From Pedobacter quisquiliarum (GTDB lineage: Bacteria > Bacteroidota > Bacteroidia > Sphingobacteriales > Sphingobacteriaceae), in assembly GCF_014642175.1 (NCBI RefSeq), contig NZ_BMIL01000006.1, positions 124,001 to 188,000 of the forward strand: a stretch of 64,000 nt of DNA, read 5' to 3'. This document shows positions 55,969-64,000 of this stretch, one piece after another; position 1 is the first letter of the stretch; every line of letters starts with the position of its first letter. Position numbers and translations under genes: made by a program. The notes beneath the pieces were generated by a model. The model was not told the origin of the DNA. It searched no databases and saw nothing but the letters and a program-made list of their open reading frames with translations.

Positions 55969-57435
55969 ATGGGCAAAGTAACCGGATTTTTAGAATATGA
56001 GCGTACGGCTCCAGAGAAGCAGGATCCAAGATCCCGTATCGAACACTATAATGAATTTGTACAGCAGCGTGAAACCGAAAACCTGAATCATGAAGCGGCA
56101 CGTTGCATGGACTGCGGCGTTCCCTTCTGTATGTCGGGCTGCCCATTGGGCAACGTCATCCCCGAATTTAACGACGCGGTATATAAAGGAGAATGGGAGC
56201 TGGCCTCCAACATCTTATTAAGTACCAACAACTTTCCTGAATTCACCGGCAGGATTTGTCCGGCACCATGTGAATCCGCCTGTGTGTTGGGTATCAACAA
56301 ATCGCCGGTGTCGATTGAAGAAATTGAGAAGCACATCATTGAGATAGCTTTCGCCAAAGGCTACATCAAAGCGGAGCCGCCATTGATCAGAACAGGAAAA
56401 AAAGTGGCTGTGATTGGCTCCGGTCCGGCAGGACTGGCAGCGGCGGCACAGCTGAATAAAGCGGGCCACGAAGTGACGGTCTTTGAACGTGATGATACCC
56501 CAGGCGGCCTGTTGAACTACGGCATTCCTGATTTCAAACTGCAGAAAGATGTGGTGCGCCGCAGGATCAACCTGATGGAGAAAGAAGGCGTTGTATTTAA
56601 GTGTAATGCCAATGTTGGTCAGAATGTCGAGATCAGCACCTTACTTCGCGAGTATCAGTCGATCGTGCTTGCCGGTGGGTCAACCATCCCGCGCGACCTG
56701 CCCATCAAAGGGCGTGAGGCAAAAGGGGTACATTTCGCGATGGACTTCCTGAAGCAATCCAACAAGAAGGTGCGTAACTTCCAGATTCTGGATGAGCAGA
56801 TTTCTGCCATGGGCAAGGACGTGATTGTGATCGGTGGCGGGGATACCGGATCAGATTGTATCGGTACTTCCAACCGCCAGGGTGCGAAATCGGTCATGCA
56901 GTTTGAGATCATGCCGATGCCGCCTGAGCAGCGCACAGCCAATATGCCATGGCCGACTTTCCCGATGTTGCTTAAGGTGACTTCGTCTCATGAGGAAGGC
57001 TGTAATCGTGCATGGGGCATCAACAGCAAGGAGTTCATCATGGATGAAGCCGGGGCTTTGAAAGGCCTTAAAATCGTTGAAGTAGAATGGGAGATGGACG
57101 CCAATGGAAGAGCGCTGAACTTTAAAGAAGTACCAGGTACGGAACGTGAGTTACCTTGCCAGCTGGTATTGCTTGCCATGGGCTTTATGCACCCGCAGAA
57201 AGAAGGATTACTTGAGAAGTTAGGCGTTGATCTGGATAGTCGCGGTAATGTGAAAGCTGCTGAAGGTAAATATCAGACCAGCATTCCAAAAATCTTCAGC
57301 GCGGGCGACATGAGAAGAGGCCAGTCCTTAGTGGTCTGGGCGATTTCAGAAGGCCGTGAAGCTGCTAGAAAGGTTGATGAATATTTAATGGACTACAGTA
57401 AATTACCCACCAAAGATGGCATTCCCTATGCCTGA
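55969..57435 (+). CDS. gltD: Glutamate synthase small subunit
   Basis: The 488-residue subunit supplies electrons from NADPH to GltB. The N-terminal cluster-binding region has CMDCGVPFCMSGCPLGN and CPAPCESACVLG for two 4Fe-4S clusters. FAD binding is at VIGSGPAGLAAAAQL near 147, and NADPH binding at VIVIGGGDTGSDC near 290. It is in an operon with gltB and ends at a strong convergent terminator. Confidence 0.95.
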   Translation: MGKVTGFLEYERTAPEKQDPRSRIEHYNEFVQQRETENLNHEAARCMDCGVPFCMSGCPLGNVIPEFNDAVYKGEWELASNILLSTNNFPEFTGRICPAPCESACVLGINKSPVSIEEIEKHIIEIAFAKGYIKAEPPLIRTGKKVAVIGSGPAGLAAAAQLNKAGHEVTVFERDDTPGGLLNYGIPDFKLQKDVVRRRINLMEKEGVVFKCNANVGQNVEISTLLREYQSIVLAGGSTIPRDLPIKGREAKGVHFAMDFLKQSNKKVRNFQILDEQISAMGKDVIVIGGGDTGSDCIGTSNRQGAKSVMQFEIMPMPPEQRTANMPWPTFPMLLKVTSSHEEGCNRAWGINSKEFIMDEAGALKGLKIVEVEWEMDANGRALNFKEVPGTERELPCQLVLLAMGFMHPQKEGLLEKLGVDLDSRGNVKAAEGKYQTSIPKIFSAGDMRRGQSLVVWAISEGREAARKVDEYLMDYSKLPTKDGIPYA

Positions 57436-57442
57436 TTGAATG

Positions 57443-57474
57443 AACACAGCACAGGGTTAACCCTGTGCTGTGTT
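57443..57474. terminator. Bidirectional terminator shared by gltD and trmH-type gene
   Basis: A 14-bp perfect stem (57443-57456 with 57461-57474, loop TTAA) has the core CACAGCACAGGG. The loop contains the stop codon of the minus-strand methyltransferase gene, and one stem arm encodes its last codons. Confidence 0.82.
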
Positions 57475-58008
57475 GTTATTTAATCGCAGTTTAGCGAAGA
57501 AGTCCCAAAGGACAATTCCAGCTGAAATGACAATATTGAAAGAGTGTTTCGTACCGAATTGCGGGATTTCAATGCAGGCATCAATTGTCGCCATCACTTC
57601 ATCACTTACGCCATTTACCTCGTTTCCGAAGATCAATGCATATTTTTCCGCTTGTGCGGGTTGAAAGGTGTTCAGCATCGTGCTGCCTTTTGCCTGTTCA
57701 ATGGCGATGATCTTATAACCTTCGCTTCTCAAGATGGCAACAGCATCCAGGGTGTTTTCTGCATGCACCCAGTCTACCGATTCGGTAGCACCCAAAGCGG
57801 TTTTCTCAATCTCCCGGTGTGGCGGGCGAGCTGTAATACCGCATAGGTATAACTTCTCAATAGAAAAGCCATCGCCGGTGCGGAATACCGAACCGACGTT
57901 ATGCATGCTGCGTACGTTATCTAGCACCACAACCACAGGCAATTTGTCCTGCTCCTTGAAAGCTTCTACGCTTACGCGGTTCAGATCATCTAATTTTAGT
58001 TTTTGCAT
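57457..58008 (-). CDS. TrmH/SpoU family RNA 2'-O-methyltransferase
   Basis: The 183-residue SPOUT methyltransferase has motif 1 LDNVRSMHNVGSVFRTGDG, motif 2 ALIFGNEVNGVSDEV and motif 3 IPQFGTKHSFNIVISAGIVLW, forming the knotted AdoMet site. It should methylate a ribose 2'-OH in tRNA or rRNA; the target is unknown. It lacks the extra N-terminal substrate domain of RlmB, so it is closer to TrmH/TrmL-size proteins. Its stop is inside the shared terminator loop. It lies 14 bases after the galactokinase gene on the same strand. Confidence 0.9.
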   Translation of the reverse strand: MQKLKLDDLNRVSVEAFKEQDKLPVVVVLDNVRSMHNVGSVFRTGDGFSIEKLYLCGITARPPHREIEKTALGATESVDWVHAENTLDAVAILRSEGYKIIAIEQAKGSTMLNTFQPAQAEKYALIFGNEVNGVSDEVMATIDACIEIPQFGTKHSFNIVISAGIVLWDFFAKLRLNNNTAQG

Positions 58009-58022
58009 GGGGGCAAAGGTAA

Positions 58023-59174
58023 TTAAATCTTCCTTGCACCATCGCCGATCTCGGAGATGTACACGCCCGCAGGGTAACCTACCTGAGCTTCATAATAGGC
58101 ATTCAGCTGCTTTTCGAAATCTTCTTCAGCACCTTTCTCCAGTAAAGCAATTGCACAGCCGCCGAAACCAGCACCAGTCATCCTTGCACCAATTACTTTC
58201 GGGTACTGCTGGCAGAATTCTACAATGGTATCCAGCTCTTTACCAGACACTTCATACAATTCCTTTAAAGATTCGTGTGAGGCATACATCAGTCGGCCGA
58301 AGGTCTCCAGATCCTGTGAACCCAGGGCTTTAGCAGCCAGGTGCACACGATCGTTTTCGGTAACCACATGCGTTGCCCGGTCCAGAATCTTAGGGTCGGT
58401 AATCAGGTGTTTATGTAGTGCAAATTTCTCTGCAGTCAGCTCGCAGAGGTTGTTCAGCTTAATCTCCTGGTTTAAGGCGACCAAAGCTTCATTGCATTCC
58501 GCTACGCGCTCATTGTATTTGGATTCTTCCAGCTTCCTGGATTTATTCGTATTGATGATCGCCAGGTTGTAGTCCCCCAACTGGCAGTCGACCATAATGT
58601 GCTTCAGCGTATCGCAGTTCAGCAATATGGCCTGGTCCTTTTCACCGAAGGCAACCGCGAACTGATCCATGATGCCGCAGTTTACGCCGATGAACTCGTT
58701 CTCCACCTTTTGCCCCATTAAGGCAAGCTCCAGGCGGCTATAGCCAAGATTCAGGAAATCGTTTAATGCGTATGCGGTCAGCACTTCAATAGAGGCGGAG
58801 GAGGAAAGCCCTGAACTTACTGGAATATTGCCATGGAAGAGGAAGTCGAAGCCGGTGATGGTTTTTCCTTCTGCCTCCAGCTGGTTGATGATGCCGATCG
58901 GATAGTTGAACCAGCAATTGCCTTCTTTCTGATAAGATGTGCTTACCGCAACTTCTTTGGTGTCTGGAAAGTTTAAGCTTTTAAAGCGAAATACCTGGTC
59001 ATCATTTGGTGCCATACACAGCGTTGTGCCTAAGGTGACCGCTGCCGGCAGGACAAGCCCGCCATTATAATCGATATGTTCTCCGATCAGGTTTACCCTT
59101 CCTGGGGTGAAATAGGTTGCTGCTGGAGCTTTTTGGTATAGTTCAGTAAACTGTTGGACTAGCGCTTCTCTCAT
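58023..59174 (-). CDS. galK: Galactokinase
   Basis: The 383-residue GHMP kinase phosphorylates galactose at C1 in the Leloir pathway. The galactose signature PGRVNLIGEHIDYNGGLVLP is near residue 25, the ATP loop VSSGLSSSASIEV near 120, and GARMTGAGFGGCAI near 335. The length is normal. No other Leloir genes are linked here. The methyltransferase gene follows after 14 bases. Confidence 0.94.
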   Translation of the reverse strand: MREALVQQFTELYQKAPAATYFTPGRVNLIGEHIDYNGGLVLPAAVTLGTTLCMAPNDDQVFRFKSLNFPDTKEVAVSTSYQKEGNCWFNYPIGIINQLEAEGKTITGFDFLFHGNIPVSSGLSSSASIEVLTAYALNDFLNLGYSRLELALMGQKVENEFIGVNCGIMDQFAVAFGEKDQAILLNCDTLKHIMVDCQLGDYNLAIINTNKSRKLEESKYNERVAECNEALVALNQEIKLNNLCELTAEKFALHKHLITDPKILDRATHVVTENDRVHLAAKALGSQDLETFGRLMYASHESLKELYEVSGKELDTIVEFCQQYPKVIGARMTGAGFGGCAIALLEKGAEEDFEKQLNAYYEAQVGYPAGVYISEIGDGARKI

Positions 59175-59260
59175 TGAAAATCATTTTTAGCTAAGATACA
59201 ATTATGTAACAAACCGAAGGCGCAAATTGATTGGATTGGTTCGCTAGGGAACAATTAACG

Positions 59261-60673
59261 TTAAGATTTCCGGCTTGCAGGCAAGATAATGGTGAAGGTA
59301 CTACCTTCTGCCACCTTGCTTTCGACGAGGATGTCGCCCGCATGTTTCTGCACGAATTCCTTGCATAGCACCAGTCCGAGGCCGGTACCGGTTTCATTGT
59401 TTGTACCCGGGGTGGCTGTCCTGCTATCCGTACGAAAGAGGCCCTGTAAGGTCTTGTCGCTCATGCCCACGCCGTAGTCGACGACAGCGATCGTGATGTG
59501 TTCCTGTCCGATGTCATCTACTTTCTTGCCGGATACAATCTCGATCTTACCGAAGTTGGGCGTGAACTTAATAGCATTGGAGATCAGGTTCCGGAATACC
59601 GTGTTGATCATGTCTTCATCACCGCAAATGCTGAGGTCTGTTGATGCGAGGTTGATGATCTGAATGTCTTTCTGGGCAGCCATAATCTTCAGCAGACTGA
59701 TGTTGGCTTCCAGCGTTTCGTAGATGTCGATCTTTTTAGGCTGGAATGTGATGTTGCCGGTCTGACTTCTGGACCAAAGCAGCACGTTCTCCAGCAGTTT
59801 ACCTGTGGTGAAAAGACTGGTTTGAAGCAGCTTGTACATCCGCTTCCGTTCCAGTTCATCTTCCTCAAACATACCTTCTTGCAGTAGTTCGGTAAGTGCA
59901 AGGGTAGAAGATATGGGACCACGTAAATCATGGGCCAATATGGAGAAGAATTTATCTTTCGTTTGATTCACTTCCTGCAGCTGCGCTGAAGATTCCAGCA
60001 AAGCTTTATAATTTTCTTCAAGTTCCCGCTTCTGCGCCTTTATAACGCGCCTTTGCTTAAAGGCCCGGAGATTGCCGCGCCATTGGATGGTCGATAATGC
60101 TAAACAGATGATGAGCGTAATAAATCCTACCGAAAGATTGGACAGCAGGATGGCTGGATCCTGCTGCGTCTGACTCATCCCGATACCAAATACCAGGTAG
60201 ATGATGAGCAGGTAAACGACAAGCTGGAGGGGTTTGATGAGCAGGATCAGCGAACAGACGACACAGATGATCAGGAACCCAATGATCGAGGTGGTGACCG
60301 CCTGATCATAGATGGTACAAATGGTACCCCAAAGCGCAACGACAAGTAAAAGTACGTGCGGCAAATGGCGGAATGATCTTTTATATTGCGGCCGGTAGTA
60401 GGCGATAAGGCTTAGTACGAAAAGAATACTGCAGGTGGAACCGACAATGAAATTGAGAATGAGAATGTGCTTTTTCCAGTCGATAAAAGAAACGGTATCC
60501 GCATCTATGCCGTGGGCATAGGTGACCGATAAAACCAGCGCGACCGGCACACAGATGCCGCTGAGCATTAAGGACCTGACGAGATTTACTTTCCTGACCT
60601 CTTTTTCAATGATGAGCTTGTCGAGCGCTGGGGTATGGTACAGTTTCCTAATAAATTCTTTTAAATTCCTCAT
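59261..60673 (-). CDS. Membrane sensor histidine kinase
   Basis: The 470-residue kinase has about six N-terminal membrane helices (residues 30-200) with no recognised ligand domain. A HisKA dimerisation domain carries the phospho-acceptor in FFSILAHDLRGPISS near 245, and the HATPase domain has NLISNAIKFT, VVDYGVGM and GTGLGLVLCKEFV. No response regulator gene is adjacent, so it is an orphan kinase. The stimulus is unknown. Confidence 0.9.
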   Translation of the reverse strand: MRNLKEFIRKLYHTPALDKLIIEKEVRKVNLVRSLMLSGICVPVALVLSVTYAHGIDADTVSFIDWKKHILILNFIVGSTCSILFVLSLIAYYRPQYKRSFRHLPHVLLLVVALWGTICTIYDQAVTTSIIGFLIICVVCSLILLIKPLQLVVYLLIIYLVFGIGMSQTQQDPAILLSNLSVGFITLIICLALSTIQWRGNLRAFKQRRVIKAQKRELEENYKALLESSAQLQEVNQTKDKFFSILAHDLRGPISSTLALTELLQEGMFEEDELERKRMYKLLQTSLFTTGKLLENVLLWSRSQTGNITFQPKKIDIYETLEANISLLKIMAAQKDIQIINLASTDLSICGDEDMINTVFRNLISNAIKFTPNFGKIEIVSGKKVDDIGQEHITIAVVDYGVGMSDKTLQGLFRTDSRTATPGTNNETGTGLGLVLCKEFVQKHAGDILVESKVAEGSTFTIILPASRKS

Positions 60674-60726
60674 TATGTTTGCATAACAAAAATAGAATTT
60701 AAAATGATATTTCCTAAGTTCCTGAT

Positions 60727-61659
60727 CTAAGTGAGATTGTCGTATTCTCCAGAATGCTCCTCAATGGACTCTGGCTGAATAATAACGAAACGAACGAGTG
60801 GAAATACCTGCTTTATGGATGCCCGTATACGGTCAATAGCCGCATTTATGTCAGCGGTTTCCAGACCATCCTTGAAGGTGATGATCAGCATGAGGACGAT
60901 AACTTCCGGCGACTGATAAGTTGATAGTAAATGCTGCACTTTGATGACCGCCTCATCTTGTTCCGCAATCCTGATGATTTTGGTTTGATTTTCGGGCATG
61001 ATGCCTTCGCCCATTAGTAAGCTACGACTTTCCCGGGCGAGGATAATGGAGACAAATACCAGGATCAATCCGACCAGGATGGAGCCCACCCCGTCGAGTT
61101 CCGGGAGGTCATACCGATGACCCAGGAAGATACAAGCCATCACCACCAATAGGCCACATACGGCAGCACCATCCTCAAAGAGGACCAGGAAATTACTTGG
61201 ATCCTTACTGCTTACGATGGCATTCCACCAGCTTAGTTCTCCGCGCGCCTTGTTGAACTCTTTCGCTGCAACGACCAGAGAGGCACCCTCGAAGAGGATG
61301 GATAAGCCCAGCACCACATAGTTCCAGGTGGGGTCCTCCAGCGGTTCCGGATGAAGTACATGTGAGATGCCCTGGTAAATGGAAATACCACCACCCAGTC
61401 CGAAGATGAGAATGGAGACGATGAAAGAATAGAAATATAGCTCCTTGCCGTAGCCAAAGGGGCGTAGGGCATCTGCAGGCTTCTTACTTTGCTTTAATCC
61501 GTAGAGCAGAAGAATCTGGTTCACCGTGTCAACAAGGGAGTGAATACCCTCAGAAATCATGGCGGCGCTGTTGCTGAAGGCGCCTGCAACGAATTTAGTT
61601 ATGGAGATTAATAAGTTTGCCGCAAGCGCGCTGTATATGGATTTGTGGGTAGTCGCCAT
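60727..61659 (-). CDS. Cation diffusion facilitator (CDF) family transporter
   Basis: The 310-residue protein has about six membrane helices. TM2 carries SEGIHSLVDTVNQ (HxxxD metal site), but TM5 has LFEDGAAVCG (ExxD-less ED..A pattern), as in the ZnT9-like branch of the family rather than the usual second HxxxD. A short cytoplasmic domain follows. Metal specificity is therefore uncertain, with zinc, iron or manganese possible. It lies between the MATE gene and the sensor kinase gene on the same strand. Confidence 0.85.
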   Translation of the reverse strand: MATTHKSIYSALAANLLISITKFVAGAFSNSAAMISEGIHSLVDTVNQILLLYGLKQSKKPADALRPFGYGKELYFYSFIVSILIFGLGGGISIYQGISHVLHPEPLEDPTWNYVVLGLSILFEGASLVVAAKEFNKARGELSWWNAIVSSKDPSNFLVLFEDGAAVCGLLVVMACIFLGHRYDLPELDGVGSILVGLILVFVSIILARESRSLLMGEGIMPENQTKIIRIAEQDEAVIKVQHLLSTYQSPEVIVLMLIITFKDGLETADINAAIDRIRASIKQVFPLVRFVIIQPESIEEHSGEYDNLT

Positions 61660-61691
61660 TCTTTACAACAGGGTTAGCCTGCGAATGCAGA

Positions 61692-63053
61692 CTAAGTGGT
61701 AAGGATCAAGGCTCGGGTTTTGTTTTGGAAACGGAGAAATAGGAGGATGGAAGCGGTAAGCAAACCGAAGGTCAGGCCGTACCAGATGCCATTTACGCCC
61801 ATACCGAGCGTGATCCCCAGGAAGTAGCCTAGCGGTATTCCAATAACCCAATAAGCGACAAAGGTAATAAGGGTAGGTATGTTTACATCACCTATACCCC
61901 TGAGCACACCTAGACCCACAACTTGCGTCCCATCGAACAGCTGGAAAAACCCGGCAATGATTAGCAGTTGTGCCGCGATCTGGATCACTGCAGTGTCTTC
62001 GGTGTAGATGTATGGCAACAGGTTATTTGCAAACACAAACAACAGGGCGGTCACGCTCATGAAGGCAATCACGACATGGTAGCTGGCAATGGCGGACTTG
62101 CGGAGGTCGCCAAAGGCTGCACGACCAAGGTTATTGCCAGTTTTGATCGTTGCCGCGGAAGCAACACCACTCGCCATCATATAAGTTACAGCAGCTAGGT
62201 TGATCGCCACCTGATGGGCTGCTTGCGGAACACTACCGATGGTGCCAATCAGGATTGCGGCGCCACTGAATGCGCTGATTTCAAAGGAATACTGAAGCGC
62301 TACGGGTGCACCGATTTTCACTATGCGTTTGAAGCGGTCCAGGTCAATGAAAAACAACTTAAACTTGTGCAGGTATTTTTTAAAGTTCTCAGAACGCATG
62401 ACGTAAACAGACATCACAACCGCCATCAGCGACCGGTCGATCAGTGTGCTTAAACCAACCCCTTTAACGCCCATGGGCTCAATGCCAAACATCCCCTTAA
62501 CGAAGATGATCCCCAGCACAACGTTCAGGATGTTTCCCCAGATGGAGACAAACATGGCCTGCTTGGTGAATCCTAAACCTTCGGCAAATTGCTTGAAGGT
62601 TTGAAAGATCATCAGCGGGATAATGGAGAAGCCCAGGTAGCCCAGGTACGGCTTGGCATAGGCAACCACGTCTGGCGACTGGCCCATGTGATCGATGATG
62701 GACAGTGTGCCGTAGTGTATGAAGATGTATAACAGGGTACCCGTGATCACGTTGATGATGAGGCTGCTGGATAACAGCTTACCACACTCGTCGTAATTCC
62801 TGGCACCGTTCATTTTAGCGATCAGCGGCGTAAGGCCGTACGAAATGCCGAGGCCCAGCACGAGAATAAGCATGAAAATACTATTGACCAGAGATACGGC
62901 CGCAAGCTGAACCGTGCCGGCAAAATGACCGACGATGATGCTGTCTGCCATGTTAACCATGGTATGCCCGAGCTGGGAGACCACGATGGGCAGTGCAAGA
63001 ATAAGATTATCTTTATAGAATGGCTTGTAGCGGGCGTAAAAGGAACTTAACAT
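61692..63053 (-). CDS. MATE family efflux transporter
   Basis: The 453-residue protein has about 12 membrane helices in the two-lobe MATE arrangement. ALPIVVSQLGHTMVNMADSIIVG is near the N-terminus and ISYGLTPLIAKMNGARNYDE near residue 95. Such proteins export cationic drugs using Na+ or H+ gradients. The start MLSSFYARYKPF at 63053 is preferred over an upstream ATG at 63071. It follows the AlbA_2 gene by about 26 bases. Confidence 0.9.
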   Translation of the reverse strand: MLSSFYARYKPFYKDNLILALPIVVSQLGHTMVNMADSIIVGHFAGTVQLAAVSLVNSIFMLILVLGLGISYGLTPLIAKMNGARNYDECGKLLSSSLIINVITGTLLYIFIHYGTLSIIDHMGQSPDVVAYAKPYLGYLGFSIIPLMIFQTFKQFAEGLGFTKQAMFVSIWGNILNVVLGIIFVKGMFGIEPMGVKGVGLSTLIDRSLMAVVMSVYVMRSENFKKYLHKFKLFFIDLDRFKRIVKIGAPVALQYSFEISAFSGAAILIGTIGSVPQAAHQVAINLAAVTYMMASGVASAATIKTGNNLGRAAFGDLRKSAIASYHVVIAFMSVTALLFVFANNLLPYIYTEDTAVIQIAAQLLIIAGFFQLFDGTQVVGLGVLRGIGDVNIPTLITFVAYWVIGIPLGYFLGITLGMGVNGIWYGLTFGLLTASILLFLRFQNKTRALILTT

Positions 63054-63079
63054 GATCAGATTGATCTGCAAAGGTAGCG

Positions 63080-63712
63080 CTATTTCAAGTTAATAAAAGT
63101 AAAGTACTCCTCTTTTTCAGAGAGGTGCAGCTGCAAAATGCCGGAGGTCAGCAGGCTGACCAGCAGTTTCTGTGCTTTCTTGTTGGACAGCCGCGTGAGC
63201 TTGGTGAATTGCTTTAGGGTGATGCGCTCCTGGGCTTCCAGGTAACTGAAAAGCTTTCTTTCCGTCTCGGAATAGATAATCATCTTGCCGGTGGCGCTTT
63301 GCTCTTCCTTCAGCATGTCGAGCACAATTTTACTGGCCAGCACGGTTTTGTCTTTCACCCGGTAGTAGGCCCACCATTCCTTGTTCGCGTCGAGTGCATA
63401 ATGCGGTTTGATGTCGCTCTGGGCGATCTTAACTGCTAATACAATTTTGTGGTTGATGTAAATCTCTTCGAATTCCGGTTCGATGGCGGGTTTACAGAAC
63501 TGGTGAGCGGCTTTGTTAATCATGTAGCGCTCTTCATCTTCCGATTTTACGCCGACAATATTGCCATCATCGGCAACGCCGATGAGCAGCACGCCACCCT
63601 GGTTGTTCGCAAAAGCGACAAGACTTTTGGCAATCTTTTCTGCGCTGGTGATGGTTTTCTTGAAATCAAGTGTGGTGCCTTCGCCTTGTAAAATGAGTTC
63701 CCTGATGTTCAT
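63080..63712 (-). CDS. AlbA_2 (Schlafen-like) DNA-binding domain protein
   Basis: The 210-residue protein has an N-terminal AlbA_2 domain with EGTTLDFKKTITSAEKIAKSLVAFAN then GGVLLIGVADDGNIVGV. A C-terminal winged helix follows (SYLEAQERITLKQFTKLTRLSNKKAQKLLVSLL). Proteins of this group are often annotated as putative transcriptional regulators or ATP-binding; the role is not established. It lies 18 bases after the DUF4442 gene. Confidence 0.85.
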   Translation of the reverse strand: MNIRELILQGEGTTLDFKKTITSAEKIAKSLVAFANNQGGVLLIGVADDGNIVGVKSEDEERYMINKAAHQFCKPAIEPEFEEIYINHKIVLAVKIAQSDIKPHYALDANKEWWAYYRVKDKTVLASKIVLDMLKEEQSATGKMIIYSETERKLFSYLEAQERITLKQFTKLTRLSNKKAQKLLVSLLTSGILQLHLSEKEEYFTFINLK

Positions 63713-63730
63713 GCTTAATTTCTGTTTATA

Positions 63731-64000
63731 TCAATAGGCAACAACTTGCTTTTCGCCGTGGTGCAGGTTCCGGATGTACACCTCGTTCATTACGGTTGCA
63801 CATACTTCACCGTCTTTATTGGTGATTTCCATCGGGTAGGCCTTGATGAACTTGCCGACCGTCGTTAAAGCATGTGTCGCTTCCTCCAGCATCTCATCTG
63901 TGATGATCAGGCTGAAGTACAAATGTGTACGGCCGGGTTTGAGGTATTGAATGGAGGCACTTTTGAGCCATACCCTCGTTTTAAAACCTTTACGCCGCAG
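63731..64000 (-). CDS. DUF4442 (hotdog-fold thioesterase-like) protein, 5' end missing
   Basis: The frame is open to the right window edge, giving 89 C-terminal codons. The peptide FKTRVWLKSASIQYLKPGR followed by LYFSLIITDEMLEEA matches DUF4442 proteins, which have a PaaI-like hotdog fold and may be acyl-CoA thioesterases. The active-site region lies off the window. The shorter frame starting at 63922 is not the true start, since the similarity continues upstream. Confidence 0.8.
   Translation of the reverse strand: MRRKGFKTRVWLKSASIQYLKPGRTHLYFSLIITDEMLEEATHALTTVGKFIKAYPMEITNKDGEVCATVMNEVYIRNLHHGEKQVVAY

Noticed and set aside
55526..56146. 206-codon minus-strand open frame across the gltB-gltD junction
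   Set aside because: Antisense to two conserved genes, low-complexity Ser/Pro composition, no domain.
1..64000. CRISPR array
   Set aside because: No regularly spaced 20-40-base direct repeats with unique spacers were seen; the repeats found are short tail duplications or IS-end sites.

Overview
The window reads as a chromosomal segment of a Bacteroidota bacterium, most likely Sphingobacteriaceae (Pedobacter-like). The reasons are the gene content (GH15 glycosidase, sialate O-acetylesterase, AcrAB/TolC-type efflux with a lipoprotein adaptor, adenosylcobalamin-type ribonucleotide reductase, NADP-dependent GapN-like dehydrogenase, GltBD), lipoproteins with short LxxC signals, weak or absent Shine-Dalgarno sequences, and several TAnnTTTG promoter elements typical of this phylum. 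The genus is inference; no rRNA is present.

Region 1 (1-23.6 kb) is housekeeping and envelope metabolism: GH15, a seven-heme cytochrome lipoprotein, an MpaB-type oxygenase, a sialate esterase, an RND efflux operon read leftward (small membrane protein, adaptor, pump, outer-membrane channel), an acyltransferase, a CPA2 antiporter, a small membrane protein coupled by ATGA overlap to an ABC ATPase, the class II ribonucleotide reductase and a DUF2200 gene. Region 2 (22.6-36.3 kb) is rich in short-chain dehydrogenases and small regulators (AraC, HxlR). It also holds a four-gene operon that looks built for D-amino acid or D-dipeptide catabolism (GntP permease, RidA, D-serine/D-threonine-type PLP enzyme, M19 dipeptidase), an orphan TPR histidine kinase, a GapN-like dehydrogenase and an SMP-30 lactonase.

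Region 3 (about 36.3-48.1 kb) is an AT-rich accessory island next to a tRNA-Lys gene. It contains a decayed IS256-family element with 8-bp target duplication, a complete ABC-three-component (ABC-3C) conflict system, a two-gene operon pairing an OLD-family ATPase/TOPRIM nuclease with a nucleotidyl-cyclase-fold protein, and an intact IS21-family element with 6-bp target duplication. The IS21 element sits inside a dead reverse-transcriptase gene; removing the element and one duplication restores the RT frame exactly. The OLD plus cyclase-fold pair is the best candidate for an undescribed defence module, and the RT relic shows turnover of defence genes at this site.

Region 4 (48.1-64 kb) returns to core genes: tRNA-Lys, a HAD-IIIA phosphatase, a LysR/MdaB divergent pair, an SRP RNA gene with its promoter, gltB-gltD, a TrmH-type methyltransferase, galactokinase, a sensor kinase, a CDF transporter, a MATE transporter, an AlbA_2 protein and a truncated DUF4442 gene. 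Unusual non-coding structures include a 19-bp perfect hairpin followed by GGCGAAC repeats at 11-bp period, an 18-bp palindromic divergent promoter followed by six GTAAC pentamers, and two genes whose 3' tails, including the stop codon, are duplicated downstream.
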